Source: Mycobacterium europaeum
GTDB taxonomy: Bacteria > Actinomycetota > Actinomycetes > Mycobacteriales > Mycobacteriaceae
Assembly (NCBI RefSeq): GCF_002102155.1
Contig: NZ_LQOU01000026.1
Span: 1 to 64,000, forward strand
Length of the DNA stretch: 64,000 bases
Direction of reading: 5' to 3'
The position numbers and the translations under genes are program-made. The number at the start of each line of letters is the position of its first letter. The first letter of the stretch is position 1. Positions 1 through 8,670 of the stretch are shown piece by piece. The notes under the pieces were generated by a model. That model saw nothing but the letters and a program-made list of their open reading frames with translations, was not told where the DNA came from and ran no database searches.

Positions 1-368
1 ATGGCCTCGATCTCCGGGGCCGCCCGCGCCCCCCGGGCTGCCGGCGGCGGGGCCGCGGTCCCCGGGGCCGCCCCCGGTTCGGGGAGCTCGACCTCGGAGA
101 TGGTGCGCCGCGACGCGTCGCGCGGGATGGTGGCGTCGTCGCCCACCGCGGGCAGACCCGTGGTGTCCAGCCGGTCGGCCGGCGCGGTCTGGGTGAAGGT
201 GATGCCGGACGACGCCGTGTAGCCGCCCGACCGGTCGATCGCGCCGGGCTCCGGCTTGGTCGTGAAGCTGATCCGCCGGCGGCGGTATCGCATCAGGCCC
301 AGGACCAGCGCGGCGACGAGAACCAGGACGGCTATGACCGCGACGGCGATCCAAAGACCTTGTGACAC
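1..368 (-). CDS. ftsY: Signal recognition particle receptor FtsY, N-terminal part (runs off the left edge)
   Basis: FtsY is the SRP receptor GTPase that docks ribosome-SRP complexes at the membrane. Only about 122 N-terminal residues lie in the window. They begin at GTG (366-368) and read VSQGLWIAVAVIAVLV, one hydrophobic membrane segment (about residues 5-24) ended by an Arg-rich stretch MRYRRRR, then an acidic Ala/Pro-rich linker. This matches the membrane-anchored N-terminus of mycobacterial FtsY; the NG GTPase domain lies outside. The gene sits 43 bp downstream of smc on the same strand, the usual actinobacterial smc-ftsY pairing, so co-transcription is likely. The family assignment rests on the N-terminus plus context. 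Confidence 0.85.
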   Translation of the reverse strand, partial: MSQGLWIAVAVIAVLVLVAALVLGLMRYRRRRISFTTKPEPGAIDRSGGYTASSGITFTQTAPADRLDTTGLPAVGDDATIPRDASRRTISEVELPEPGAAPGTAAPPPAARGARAAPEIEA

Positions 369-411
369 GCTGACATTGTTTCAAGCGGGACAGCGATCCC
401 CCGGCGCGGGT

Positions 412-3400
412 CTACGACTGCGAGACCAGCTGCTCCACCTGCTGTCCGCGCATCCGCTGTGAGATGACCGCGGTGATGCCGTCGCCCTGCATCGTCACGC
501 CGTAGAGCGCGTCGGCGACCTCCATCGTCGGCTTCTGGTGGGTGATGATGATCAGCTGCGATCTGGCCCGCAGCAGCTCGAACAGGCTGATCAACCGGCG
601 CAGGTTGGTGTCGTCGAGCGCGGCCTCCACCTCGTCCATGATGTAGAACGGCGACGGGCGGGCGCGGAAGATGGCCACCAGCATCGCCACCGCGGTCAAC
701 GCCTTCTCGCCGCCGGACAGCAGCGACAGCCGGGTGACCTTCTTGCCGGGCGGCCGCGCCTCCACCTCGATGCCGGTCGTGAGCATGTCGTCGGGATCGG
801 TGAGCCGCAGCCGGCCCTCGCCGCCGGGGAACAGCACGGTGAAGACTTCCTGGAATTCGCGTTCCACGTCGACGAACGCATCGCTGAACACCTGCAGGAT
901 GCGGGCGTCGACGTCGGCGACGACGTCGAGCAGGTCCTTGCGGGCCGCTTTGACGTCCTCGAGCTGGGTGGACAGGAAGTTGTAGCGCTCCTCCAGCGCG
1001 GCGAACTCCTCCAGCGCCAGCGGATTGACCCGGCCCAGCTCGGCCAGCTCGCGTTCGGCGCGTTTGGCCCGGCGCTCCTGGGTGGCGCGGTCATACGGCA
1101 TCGGTGCGGGCGCGACGACCTGCTCGCCGCGTTCGCGGGCCTGCTCGAACTCGGCCATCTCGAGCTCGGTGGGCGGCAATGCCACGTCGGGCCCGTACTC
1201 GGCGATCAGGTCGGCGGGCGCCATGCCGAACTGCTCCAGCACCATCTGCTCGAGCTGTTCGATGCGCATCGCCGCCTGCGCGTTGGCCACCTCGTCCCGG
1301 TGCAGCGAGTCGGTCAGGGTGGCCACCCGGGCGCTCAACGCCGTCACCTCGTCGCGCACCGCCGCCATCGCCGCCGCGCGCTGCTGGCGGTCGGCCGCCA
1401 GGGCGTCGCGGATCTTCGACGCCGCCCCGACCACCCGGTCCAGCCGCTGCGCCAGCAGCCGTCCGGCGTCGGCCACCGCCGCGGCGACGGCGGCCGCGCG
1501 CAGTCGCGCCTCACGCGCCTGCTGGGCCCGCAGCCGCGCCTCGCGCTCCGCGGCCGCGGCGCGGCGCAGGGAATCCGCGCGCCCGCGCACGGCGTTGGCC
1601 CGCTCCTCGGCCGTCCGCACCGCCAGCCGGGCCTCCACCTCGGCGCTGCGGGCAACCTCGGCGGCGGCGGCGATCCGCTGGCGGACCTCCGCGTGGTTGG
1701 GCTCTTCGGCATGCACGTGCTGAGTCTCTTGCGCGTTGCGCAGCCGGGTCTCCAGCGCCGTGACTTCTTCGACCGTCTGCGTGCGGCCCGCTTCGAGCTC
1801 CTCGCGCTGCCGCAGCAACCTGTTCCACTCGTCTTCGGTGGTGCGGGCTTCCTGCCCGAGCCGGCCCAGCTGCTCGTACATCGCCGAGATCGCGGTGTCG
1901 GATTCGTTGAGCGCGGCCAGCGCCTGCTCGGCGGAGTCCTGGCGGGCGGCCTGTTCGGTCAGGGCCCCGGACAGCGCCGCGGTCAGCTGGGCGACCTGCG
2001 ATTCCGCGGCGACCAGCTCGTTGCCCGCCTTGTCGATTTCCGACGTCACCTCCAGCGTGGACAGCTTGCGGTCGGAGCCGCCGCTCACCCAGCCGGCGCC
2101 CACCAGATCGCCGTCGCGGGTGACCGCGCGCAGCCGCGGCCGGGCCGCCACCAGCTCGAGCGCCCGGTCCAGGTCGTCGACCACCGCGACGCCCGAGAGC
2201 ATCGCCGTGATGGCGCCCCGCAGCCGCGCGGGCGCGTCGATCAAGTCCAGCGCCCACAGCGCGCTGCCGGGTAGCGCATCCCGCGACGCGGTCTGATCGG
2301 CGGGCCAGTCGCCGAGCACCAGCGCCGCCCGCCCGCCGTCGGCCTGTTTGAGCGCGGCGACCGCGGACCGGGCCGCGCCGAAGCTCTCGGCGGCCAGCGC
2401 GTCGGCCGCCGAACCCAGCACCGCGGCCAGCGCCGCCTCATACCCGGAGCGAACCTTGACCAGATTGGCGATCGGCCCGAAAAGGCCCGCGCCCGCATGG
2501 TTTTCGGTGAGCCAGGCCGCGCCGTCCTTGCGCTCCAGACCGACCGAGAGCGCGTCGATTCGGGCCCGCAGCGACGCCACCCGGCGTTCGGCGTCGCGTT
2601 CGGCGGCCTGCAGTTCGGCGACGCGTTCGTCGGCCAGCCGCAACGCGGCCACCGTCCGCTCGTGGTGCTCGTCGAGGCCCACCTCGCCCTGGTCGAGCTC
2701 GCCGACGCGACCCTGCACGGTTTCGAATTCGGCCTTGGACTGTTGCGCGCGGGCGGCGGCCTGTTCGATGCGTTCGGACAGCCGCGCGACACTGTCGTCG
2801 ATCGATTCCACGCGCGCCCGCATGGTCTCCACCTGACCGGCCAGCCGCGCCAGGCCCTCGCGCCGGTCCGCCTCGGCCCGCACCGCGGCCAGGTGGGCCC
2901 GATCGGCCTCAGCGGCCTCGCGCTCGCGCTCGCCCAGTTCGGCGCGGGCGGCTTCCAGGCGGGTGCGCGCCCCGGCCAGTTCGCCCAGTAATTGCTGCTC
3001 GGCGACCGCAACCCGCTCGGCCTCGGCCTCCAGCTCTTCAGGCTTTCTGGGGTCGGTGTCGCTGGGCGGCGCCGGTTCGGTGTCGAGGTGCTGCGCGCGT
3101 TCGCTGGCGATGCGCACGGTGGCCGCCACCCGTTCGGCCAGCGCGGACAGCCCGAACCAGGTGTGCTGGACCGATTCCGCCCGGGCCGTGAGTTCGGCGA
3201 CGGCCGCCTCGTGCGCGGTGAGCTCCTCCGACGCCACCGCCAGCCGGGCGGCGGCCTCGTCGTGCTCGCGGCGGATGGCGGCCTCGGCTTCGAAGATGGC
3301 GTCCCGTTCGACCTGCCGATTGACCAGGTCGTCGGCGGCCAGCCGCAGGCGGGCGTCGCGCAGATCCGCCTGGATGGTCTGGGCGCGGCGGGCCACCTCG

Positions 3401-4026
3401 GCCTGGCGGCCCAGCGGCTTGAGCTGGCGGCGCAGCTCGGTGGTCAGGTCGGTGAGCCGGGCGAGGTTCGCCGACATCGCGTCGAGTTTGCGGAGGGCCT
3501 TTTCCTTGCGCTTGCGGTGCTTGAGCACACCGGCGGCCTCTTCGATGAAGGCGCGACGGTCTTCGGGGCGCGACTGCAGGATCTCGTCGAGCTTGCCCTG
3601 CCCGACGATGACGTGCATCTCCCGGCCGATCCCGGAGTCGCTCAGCAGCTCTTGCACGTCCATCAAACGGCAACTGGCGCCGTTGATCTCGTACTCGCTG
3701 GCGCCGTCGCGGAACATGCGGCGGGTGATGGACACCTCGGAGTATTCGATGGGCAGCGCGTTGTCGGAGTTGTCGATGGTGACGGTGACCTCGGCGCGGC
3801 CCAGCGGGGCCCGCGACGAGGTGCCGGCGAAGATGACGTCTTCCATCTTGCCGCCGCGCAGGGTCTTTGCCCCCTGCTCCCCCATGACCCAGGCCAGGGC
3901 GTCGACGACGTTGGATTTCCCCGAACCGTTGGGCCCGACGACCGCGGTGATGCCCGGCTCGAAACGCAGAGTCGTCGGCGATGCGAAGGACTTGAAGCCC
4001 TTCAGCGTCAGACTCTTGAGGTACAC
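412..4026 (-). CDS. smc: Chromosome partition protein SMC
   Basis: A 1204-residue SMC ATPase, the core of the condensin that compacts and segregates the chromosome together with ScpA and ScpB (not in this window). Visible parts in order are the N-terminal head with Walker A GPNGSGKS (residues 31-38), a long Ala/Glu/Arg-rich coiled coil, a globular hinge (about 505-665) ending in a Gly-rich turn, a second coiled coil, and the C-terminal head with ABC signature [10 protein letters not shown] and Walker [14 protein letters not shown]. The length is normal for the family. The ATG start gives [16 protein letters not shown], the standard SMC N-terminus. acyP and the OsmC gene lie upstream and ftsY downstream on the same strand. 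Confidence 0.97.
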   Translation of the reverse strand: MYLKSLTLKGFKSFASPTTLRFEPGITAVVGPNGSGKSNVVDALAWVMGEQGAKTLRGGKMEDVIFAGTSSRAPLGRAEVTVTIDNSDNALPIEYSEVSITRRMFRDGASEYEINGASCRLMDVQELLSDSGIGREMHVIVGQGKLDEILQSRPEDRRAFIEEAAGVLKHRKRKEKALRKLDAMSANLARLTDLTTELRRQLKPLGRQAEVARRAQTIQADLRDARLRLAADDLVNRQVERDAIFEAEAAIRREHDEAAARLAVASEELTAHEAAVAELTARAESVQHTWFGLSALAERVAATVRIASERAQHLDTEPAPPSDTDPRKPEELEAEAERVAVAEQQLLGELAGARTRLEAARAELGEREREAAEADRAHLAAVRAEADRREGLARLAGQVETMRARVESIDDSVARLSERIEQAAARAQQSKAEFETVQGRVGELDQGEVGLDEHHERTVAALRLADERVAELQAAERDAERRVASLRARIDALSVGLERKDGAAWLTENHAGAGLFGPIANLVKVRSGYEAALAAVLGSAADALAAESFGAARSAVAALKQADGGRAALVLGDWPADQTASRDALPGSALWALDLIDAPARLRGAITAMLSGVAVVDDLDRALELVAARPRLRAVTRDGDLVGAGWVSGGSDRKLSTLEVTSEIDKAGNELVAAESQVAQLTAALSGALTEQAARQDSAEQALAALNESDTAISAMYEQLGRLGQEARTTEDEWNRLLRQREELEAGRTQTVEEVTALETRLRNAQETQHVHAEEPNHAEVRQRIAAAAEVARSAEVEARLAVRTAEERANAVRGRADSLRRAAAAEREARLRAQQAREARLRAAAVAAAVADAGRLLAQRLDRVVGAASKIRDALAADRQQRAAAMAAVRDEVTALSARVATLTDSLHRDEVANAQAAMRIEQLEQMVLEQFGMAPADLIAEYGPDVALPPTELEMAEFEQARERGEQVVAPAPMPYDRATQERRAKRAERELAELGRVNPLALEEFAALEERYNFLSTQLEDVKAARKDLLDVVADVDARILQVFSDAFVDVEREFQEVFTVLFPGGEGRLRLTDPDDMLTTGIEVEARPPGKKVTRLSLLSGGEKALTAVAMLVAIFRARPSPFYIMDEVEAALDDTNLRRLISLFELLRARSQLIIITHQKPTMEVADALYGVTMQGDGITAVISQRMRGQQVEQLVSQS

Positions 4027-4170
4027 GGCGAGCCAGACTACCGCTCAAATCGCCCCTGCCACCCTCACCGCGGGGTGTCGCCGCGGCCGAAATGTCGGCG
4101 CCGGACACACCCCGACGCACGGGTCACAGTGGTCACATCAGTCACGGCGGGGGAAGCGGGCCGGAATGCG

Positions 4171-4464
4171 TCAGCGCTCGACGAAACCGTCGAACCGCTC
4201 CTGCGGCTGCGACCAATCGGCGACCACCTTGTCGACGCGGCCCGGCCTGGGCGGCCACGCCTCGGCGCCCTCCAGCAGCGCCAGCAGCTTCTCGCCGGCT
4301 CCGCGCGGCCCCTGGGCGACCACCAGCACGCGGCCGTCCGCCTGGTTGGCCGCATATCCGGTGAGGCCCAGCTCGAGCGCCCGGGAGCGGGTCCACCAGC
4401 GAAAGCCCACGCCCTGGACCTGCCCGCGCACCCAGGCGGTGAGCCTGACGTCAGGATCCGACAT
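4171..4464 (-). CDS. acyP: Acylphosphatase
   Basis: A 97-residue acylphosphatase that hydrolyses carboxyl-phosphate bonds such as acetyl phosphate or 1,3-bisphosphoglycerate. The signature VQGVGFRWW carries the phosphate-binding Arg22. The second catalytic residue is Asn40 in GYAANQADGRV. I chose ATG at 4464 (MSDPDVRLTAWV) because it matches the length of M. tuberculosis Rv2922A. An upstream in-frame ATG at 4479 would add five residues and overlap the OsmC gene further. With the chosen start it still overlaps the 3' end of the OsmC gene by 14 bp, so translational coupling is likely. smc follows 144 bp downstream. Confidence 0.93.
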   Translation of the reverse strand: MSDPDVRLTAWVRGQVQGVGFRWWTRSRALELGLTGYAANQADGRVLVVAQGPRGAGEKLLALLEGAEAWPPRPGRVDKVVADWSQPQERFDGFVER

Positions 4465-4864
4465 CGGCCACCTTGACATCGATCCGGGTGCCGGCCTTCA
4501 GCGTGCGCCCGACGGTGCAGGCCAGGTCGATGGCCCGGTCCACGACGGTCAGCACGCGCTCCTTCTCCTCCGGCGACAGCCCGGACAGGTCGAGCTCGAG
4601 CGTCTCTTCCAGCCGCGGATAGACCTCGTTGTCACGGTCGGCGTCCCCGGAGACCCGCACCACCGCGTGGTAGTCGTCCCCGAGGCGGCGGGCCAGCGGC
4701 CGGTCGCTGGACATCCCACTGCACGCGGCGAGCGCGATCTTGAGCAGCTCGCCGGGGGTGAACACGCCCTCGACGTCCTCGGAGCCGACGAGCACCTGCG
4801 CACCGCGCGAGCTGTGCCCGGTGTAACGGCGCGATCCCGTGCGTTCCACCCATAGTTCGGTCAT
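4451..4864 (-). CDS. OsmC/Ohr-family peroxiredoxin-like protein
   Basis: A 137-residue OsmC-family protein, orthologous by position and sequence to M. tuberculosis Rv2923c. OsmC/Ohr proteins reduce organic hydroperoxides with two cysteines. Cys48 in LAACSGMSSD and Cys116 in LACTVGRTLKAG occupy the expected reactive positions, and the LVGSEDVEGVFTPGELLKIALAAC stretch includes the family core. It is the first gene of an acyP-smc-ftsY run, overlaps acyP by 14 bp, and is divergent from the PIG-L gene with only 51 bp between. Which of the OsmC, Ohr or YhfA subgroups it belongs to cannot be decided by eye. Confidence 0.9.
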   Translation of the reverse strand: MTELWVERTGSRRYTGHSSRGAQVLVGSEDVEGVFTPGELLKIALAACSGMSSDRPLARRLGDDYHAVVRVSGDADRDNEVYPRLEETLELDLSGLSPEEKERVLTVVDRAIDLACTVGRTLKAGTRIDVKVADVGS

Positions 4865-4915
4865 GCCCTACTTTTTACCGGGCGGCGCGCCCCGCACCGC
4901 GGGCATACTGCGGTC

Positions 4916-5692
4916 ATGGCCACCGTGGTCGCCTTCCACGCCCACCCGGACGACGAGGTGATCCTCACCGGAGGCACACTCGCGCGTGCGGCGGCGCGCG
5001 GGCATCGCGTGGTCGTCGTCACCGCGACCGACGGGCGGGTGCACAACGGCGAGAGCGACTTCCGGCTGGGCGAATTGCGCCGCAGCGCAGGCATTTTAGG
5101 AGCGCACCGGGTCGAGTGCCTGGGCTACGCCGACAGCGGCTACGGCCCGCTGTTCTACCCGGACCCGCCGGGACGGGTCCGTTTCGGGCGGGCGAACGTC
5201 GAGGAGGCGGCGCAGCAACTTGCGGCGATACTCGGCGAGGAGCACGCGGACCTGCTGCTCAGCTACCAGCCCAACGGCGGCTACGGCCACCGCGATCACG
5301 TCCAGGTGCACCACGTCGGCAAGCGGGGCGCCGAACTCGCGGGCACACCGCGGGTGCTGGAGGCCACCATGCCGCGCGAATTGCTGGTCCGCGTCGGCCA
5401 TCTCGCCCGCATGTTGCGGCTGCCGGCGCCCTACGAGCCGGACGTCGCCCGCAGCGCGTACGCGCCCCGGGCGAGCATCACCCACCGCATCGACGTCTTC
5501 GGGTTCGCCCGCCAGAAGCGGGACGCGTTCGCCGCCCACCGCTCGCAGATCGGCGAATCCAGCATGGGCGCGCGCATGTACGCAGCCCTGCTCCGACTGC
5601 CGCCCCAGGCGTTCGGCCTGCTCTTCCCTCGCGAATGGTTTGTCGACCCCGCCCTGCCCGCGGGGGTTTCGCGGCGGGACATCTTCGATTGA
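4916..5692 (+). CDS. PIG-L (LmbE) family zinc-dependent N-acetylglucosaminyl deacetylase-like protein
   Basis: A 258-residue PIG-L/LmbE-family deacetylase. The N-terminus has the metal-binding HPDDE motif (residues 10-14), and the second motif NGGYGHRDHVQVH (about 120-132) supplies the third zinc His. The family includes MshB and Mca of mycothiol metabolism and many antibiotic or sugar deacetylases. This one is shorter than MshB and its substrate is unknown. It has no counterpart between OsmC (Rv2923c) and fpg (Rv2924c) in M. tuberculosis, so it belongs to a local insertion that also holds feoAB-nfu. An AT-richer stretch GCATACTG at 4903-4910 could serve as a -10 for a nearly leaderless message. 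Confidence 0.85.
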   Translation: MATVVAFHAHPDDEVILTGGTLARAAARGHRVVVVTATDGRVHNGESDFRLGELRRSAGILGAHRVECLGYADSGYGPLFYPDPPGRVRFGRANVEEAAQQLAAILGEEHADLLLSYQPNGGYGHRDHVQVHHVGKRGAELAGTPRVLEATMPRELLVRVGHLARMLRLPAPYEPDVARSAYAPRASITHRIDVFGFARQKRDAFAAHRSQIGESSMGARMYAALLRLPPQAFGLLFPREWFVDPALPAGVSRRDIFD

Positions 5693-5710
5693 TTGCCCCT
5701 GAGCCCTGAA

Positions 5711-5789
5711 TCGAGTGTGCGTCCTGGGTGATGCCGCCCGGTGTGTCGCCGCCCTGAACGCACACCCGAAGCCCCGAACGCACACTCGA
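5711..5789. terminator. Long inverted repeat between convergent PIG-L and nfu genes
   Basis: TCGAGTGTGCGT (5711-5722) is perfectly complementary to ACGCACACTCGA (5778-5789), separated by 55 bp. It fills the gap between two convergent genes and lacks a U-tract. The same arm CGAGTGTGC recurs at 44672 and 13056. A bidirectional terminator or a dispersed repeat is the likely role. Confidence 0.55.
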
Positions 5790-5812
5790 CGACCGAGGCG
5801 CCCGTCGCGCCC

Positions 5813-6376
5813 TCAGCGGACTATCAACGACAGCAGCTTCTTGCCGAATGAGATTGCGGGCGAACCGCTTTCGGACAACACCAGCACGTCATCACCGGCC
5901 CGCGCCCGCAGTTCGCGCTCGAATACGTCGCGCAACGTGGACGACGCGGCCGGACACCCGTCGCAGGCGCCCATCATTCGCACCGTCACGGTGCGGCCGG
6001 CCACCGAGACCAGCTCGATCGACCCGCCGTGCGAGGCGGCGAGCGCGCCGACGGGGCCTGCGAGCAGTTCCGCGGCAACGCTTTCCAGGCCCGGGGCCGA
6101 CGATTCGTCGACCACCCACTCCTGCGGGTCCACCAGCGCTTCGCTGAGCGCCTCGCGAACGTCGTCTCCCAACTCGCGCCAGCTGTGACCCGCGCCGGTT
6201 GTGATCAGGATGTCGCCGGCGCCCACCAGAACCTCGGCGATCGTCCCGCCGTCCAGCAGAGCGCCCAGCCTGCCCGGGGCCTGCCGAACGGCGCCGCGCG
6301 CCGGCAGCCGGTCGGGTGGAACCACCCAGCGCAGCTGCTGAGGATCCGCGGTGGCCGTGGCGTGGATCGGGATCAT
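5813..6376 (-). CDS. Nfu-type iron-sulfur scaffold protein (Nfu_N plus NifU C-terminal domain)
   Basis: A 187-residue protein with two parts. Residues 1-80 resemble the Nfu_N domain (GALLDGGTIAEVLVGAGDILIT and a SWRELG motif). Residues 95-175 form a NifU C-terminal domain with the cluster-binding pair GACDGCP (Cys138 and Cys141). Proteins of this kind carry and transfer Fe-S clusters. The ATG at 6376 overlaps the feoB stop as ATGA, so it is the translationally coupled third gene of feoA-feoB-nfu. That suggests it receives iron imported by FeoB or couples Fe-S status to uptake; this link is inference. A much longer upstream extension exists in frame but overlaps feoB fully and is rejected. Confidence 0.85.
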   Translation of the reverse strand: MIPIHATATADPQQLRWVVPPDRLPARGAVRQAPGRLGALLDGGTIAEVLVGAGDILITTGAGHSWRELGDDVREALSEALVDPQEWVVDESSAPGLESVAAELLAGPVGALAASHGGSIELVSVAGRTVTVRMMGACDGCPAASSTLRDVFERELRARAGDDVLVLSESGSPAISFGKKLLSLIVR

Positions 6377-8286
6377 GCGCCCGCGGCTATCGCGATCGAC
6401 CGGGCGGCAAAGGCCATCGTCCAGGCCAGGACGAACATGTAGCACCAGGCGAAGGCGGGCCACCGCCACGAGTTGGTTTCGCGGCGCATCACCGCGACCG
6501 TGGACATGCATTGCAGCGCGAAGATGAAGTACGCCATCAGCGCGATGACGGTCGACGAGGTGAACACCTTGTGGCCGTCGTCGTCGGTCATGGAGACCAG
6601 CGCCTCATGCGGATCCTCGGGGTTCGTCGCCGCCGAAACCTGCCCCAGGGTCGACACGAAAACTTCACGCGCCGAGAACGATCCGAGCAGCGCGACGTTG
6701 ATGTGCCAATCGAACCCCAGCGGTTTGAACACCGGTCCGATCGCCTTGCCGATGTCGGCGGCGTAGCTGTGGTCCATCACGTAGGCGGTGGTCTGCGTCG
6801 GCGACATCTGTGCGGTCTCCGCCTGCCGGGCGGGCAGGTTGAGCAGCACCCACAGCACCACGGACGTGCCCAGGATGATGGTTCCGGCCTTGCGCAGGAA
6901 CACCTTCGCCGAATCCCACATCGTGATGAGCACGTTCTTGGCCGACGGGAAGCGGTACGGCGGAAGCTCCATCGTGAACGGAAGCAGATCGCTGCGCAGG
7001 ATCGTCGACTTGAACAGCGAGGCCGCGATCAGCGCCGAGGTGCCGCCGCACACATACAGCAGGAACATCGCGACGCCCTGCGCGCTCAGGCCCCACCACA
7101 GGGTCTGCGGCGACACCAGCAGCCCCACCAGCAGGGTGAACACCGGCAGCCGCGCCGAGCATGTCATCAACGGCGCCGTGATGATGGTCGCGATCCGGTC
7201 GCGCGACGACGGCAGCGTCCGGGTGGCCATGATCCCCGGGATCGCGCACGCGAAAGAGGAAAGCATCGCGACGAACGCACGCCCCTCCAACCCCGTCGCG
7301 GCCATCACCCGGTCCATCAAGAACGCGGCGCGGGCCATGTAGCCGACATTCTCCAGCAAAGCGATCAACAGGAACAGCAACACGATCTGCGGGATGAACT
7401 GCAGCACCGTTCCCACACCGCCGATGAGTCCCTGGCCGAGCAGGCCGCGCACCACGTAGTTGCCGACGTGGTCGCTGACCAGCGCGCCGAGCCAGCCCAG
7501 CCCCTGGCTCACCCGGTCCTGCAGTGGCGCGGCAAGGGTGAAGACGACCTGGAAGAAGCAGAACATCACCCCGAAGAAGATGACGGTGCCCCAGAGCGGA
7601 TGGAGCACGATCGCGTCGATTCCTCGGGTGCGCCGATCCGGTTGCGGCGCAACGTATCCGGCGGCGCGTAGCACCGACTTGCCCCAGGCGTCGACGGCGT
7701 CGTCGTGGTGCGGGGGCAGGATGGGGGGCCGTTGCCACCGGTCGAAGGACGCCAGTCGGGCGCGCAGGGTGTCGATCCCCGCGCCGCGGTGCGCGATCAC
7801 GGGGATCACCGGGATGCCCAGCGCCGTCGACAAGGCGTCGATATCGACGGCGCCGCCGCGCGCGGTCAATTCGTCGGTCATGGTCAGCGCCAACAGGCAC
7901 GGCACGTCGAGCCGCAGCACCTGGGCCACGAGAGTGATCGAGCGGTGCAGCGTGGTGGCGTCGGCCACCAACACGATCGCGTCGGGCCGATCGGCGTCGG
8001 CCATGTTGCCGGCCAGCAGGTCGGCCACAACCTGTTCGTCCGGGCTGATCGGCTGCAGGCTGTAGGTGCCGGGCAGGTCCTCGACGGCGATCTCGACGTC
8101 GTCCACCTTGGTGACGCCCACGCTGCGGCCGACGGTGACGCCCGGGTAGTTGCCGGTCTTGGCGCGCAGCCCGGTCAGGTGGTTGAAGACGGAGGTCTTG
8201 CCCGCGTTGGGGCTGCCGACCAGCGCGACGCGCGCCATGCCCGCGACCGCGAGCGCGGTGCCGCCCTCCTCGTGGCAGGACGTCAT
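6373..8286 (-). CDS. feoB: Ferrous iron transporter FeoB
   Basis: A 637-residue FeoB. The N-terminal G domain has G1 GSPNAGKT (residues 24-31), G2 within NYPGVTVG and G3 DLPGTYSL. The expected G4 NxxD reads TMTD (in LALTMTDEL), an Asn-to-Thr change that could alter guanine recognition. The membrane half has the two FeoB gate repeats, with conserved cysteines in SSFACAIPGIMATRTL and MTCSARLPVFTLL, and several hydrophobic spans. The ATG at 8286 overlaps the feoA stop as ATGA, and the feoB stop overlaps the nfu start. FeoB is absent from this locus in M. tuberculosis. An IdeR box lies upstream of feoA, so expression under iron starvation is expected. Confidence 0.95.
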   Translation of the reverse strand: MTSCHEEGGTALAVAGMARVALVGSPNAGKTSVFNHLTGLRAKTGNYPGVTVGRSVGVTKVDDVEIAVEDLPGTYSLQPISPDEQVVADLLAGNMADADRPDAIVLVADATTLHRSITLVAQVLRLDVPCLLALTMTDELTARGGAVDIDALSTALGIPVIPVIAHRGAGIDTLRARLASFDRWQRPPILPPHHDDAVDAWGKSVLRAAGYVAPQPDRRTRGIDAIVLHPLWGTVIFFGVMFCFFQVVFTLAAPLQDRVSQGLGWLGALVSDHVGNYVVRGLLGQGLIGGVGTVLQFIPQIVLLFLLIALLENVGYMARAAFLMDRVMAATGLEGRAFVAMLSSFACAIPGIMATRTLPSSRDRIATIITAPLMTCSARLPVFTLLVGLLVSPQTLWWGLSAQGVAMFLLYVCGGTSALIAASLFKSTILRSDLLPFTMELPPYRFPSAKNVLITMWDSAKVFLRKAGTIILGTSVVLWVLLNLPARQAETAQMSPTQTTAYVMDHSYAADIGKAIGPVFKPLGFDWHINVALLGSFSAREVFVSTLGQVSAATNPEDPHEALVSMTDDDGHKVFTSSTVIALMAYFIFALQCMSTVAVMRRETNSWRWPAFAWCYMFVLAWTMAFAARSIAIAAGA

Positions 8287-8555
8287 GAGCCGCTTTCCGT
8301 GTCGACTTCGATCAGGCGGGCCTCGCGCCGGCGCAAGCACAGTTCGGTGTCCTGAACCCGGTAGATGGTCGGGTCTCCCATCGGGGCGCGGCGAATCACC
8401 TCGACGTGGGAGGCCGGCCGGAATCCCAGTTGCCGCAGCCGGCCCGCCACCACGGGCGGCGCCGCCGGCGCCACGCCCACGATGGTTGCCCGCTGGCCCG
8501 GCGTGAGCTGAGCCAGCACGGTCGGCGGACCCGACACCCGAACTGAATCCCGCAT
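8283..8555 (-). CDS. feoA: Ferrous iron transport accessory protein FeoA
   Basis: A 90-residue FeoA with an SH3-like fold. Visible marks are LTPGQRATIVGV, RLRQLGFRPASHVEVIRRAPMGDP and a YRVQDTELCLRR strand, the canonical FeoA pattern. It probably binds and regulates FeoB at the membrane. It is first in the operon, overlapping feoB by 4 bp (ATGA). Its ATG lies about 50 bp from the IdeR-type palindrome at 8604-8622. fpg, on the same strand, ends 115 bp upstream, so the operon most likely has its own iron-responsive promoter rather than relying on read-through. Confidence 0.93.
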   Translation of the reverse strand: MRDSVRVSGPPTVLAQLTPGQRATIVGVAPAAPPVVAGRLRQLGFRPASHVEVIRRAPMGDPTIYRVQDTELCLRRREARLIEVDTESGS

Positions 8556-8603
8556 TAGTAGTCCCGACGCCGAAGGTTCACCATGCCACCCAGGATAACG
8601 ATG

Positions 8604-8622
8604 CTAGGTGAGGATAACCTCA
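8604..8622 (-). promoter_or_regulatory. IdeR (DtxR-family) iron box upstream of feoA
   Basis: The sequence CTAGGTGAGGATAACCTCA matches the IdeR consensus TTAGGTTAGGCTAACCTAA at 15 of 19 positions. It sits in a wider palindrome (8606-8625, arms AGGTGAGG and CCTCACCT with a 4-bp centre). It is 49-67 bp upstream of the feoA start and downstream of the fpg stop, where it would cover the feo promoter. IdeR with Fe(II) should repress the operon. Confidence 0.8.
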
Positions 8623-8670
8623 CCTTTCCCCGAAACGTTGCGGGCCTCCCCGCGCGACCTGACCGCACGC

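Noticed and set aside
538..2274. 578-residue open frame on the plus strand opposite smc
   Set aside because: It is a GC-rich antisense shadow of the SMC coiled coil; composition is Arg/Gly/His-rich with no family match, and smc is certain.
2963..4855. 630-residue plus-strand open frame across smc, acyP and OsmC
   Set aside because: It runs antisense through three recognisable genes and shows only Ser/Arg/Ala-rich low-complexity sequence.
6316..7671. 451-residue plus-strand frame opposite feoB
   Set aside because: Antisense shadow; Arg/His/Gln-rich without motifs, while feoB has intact GTPase and gate motifs.
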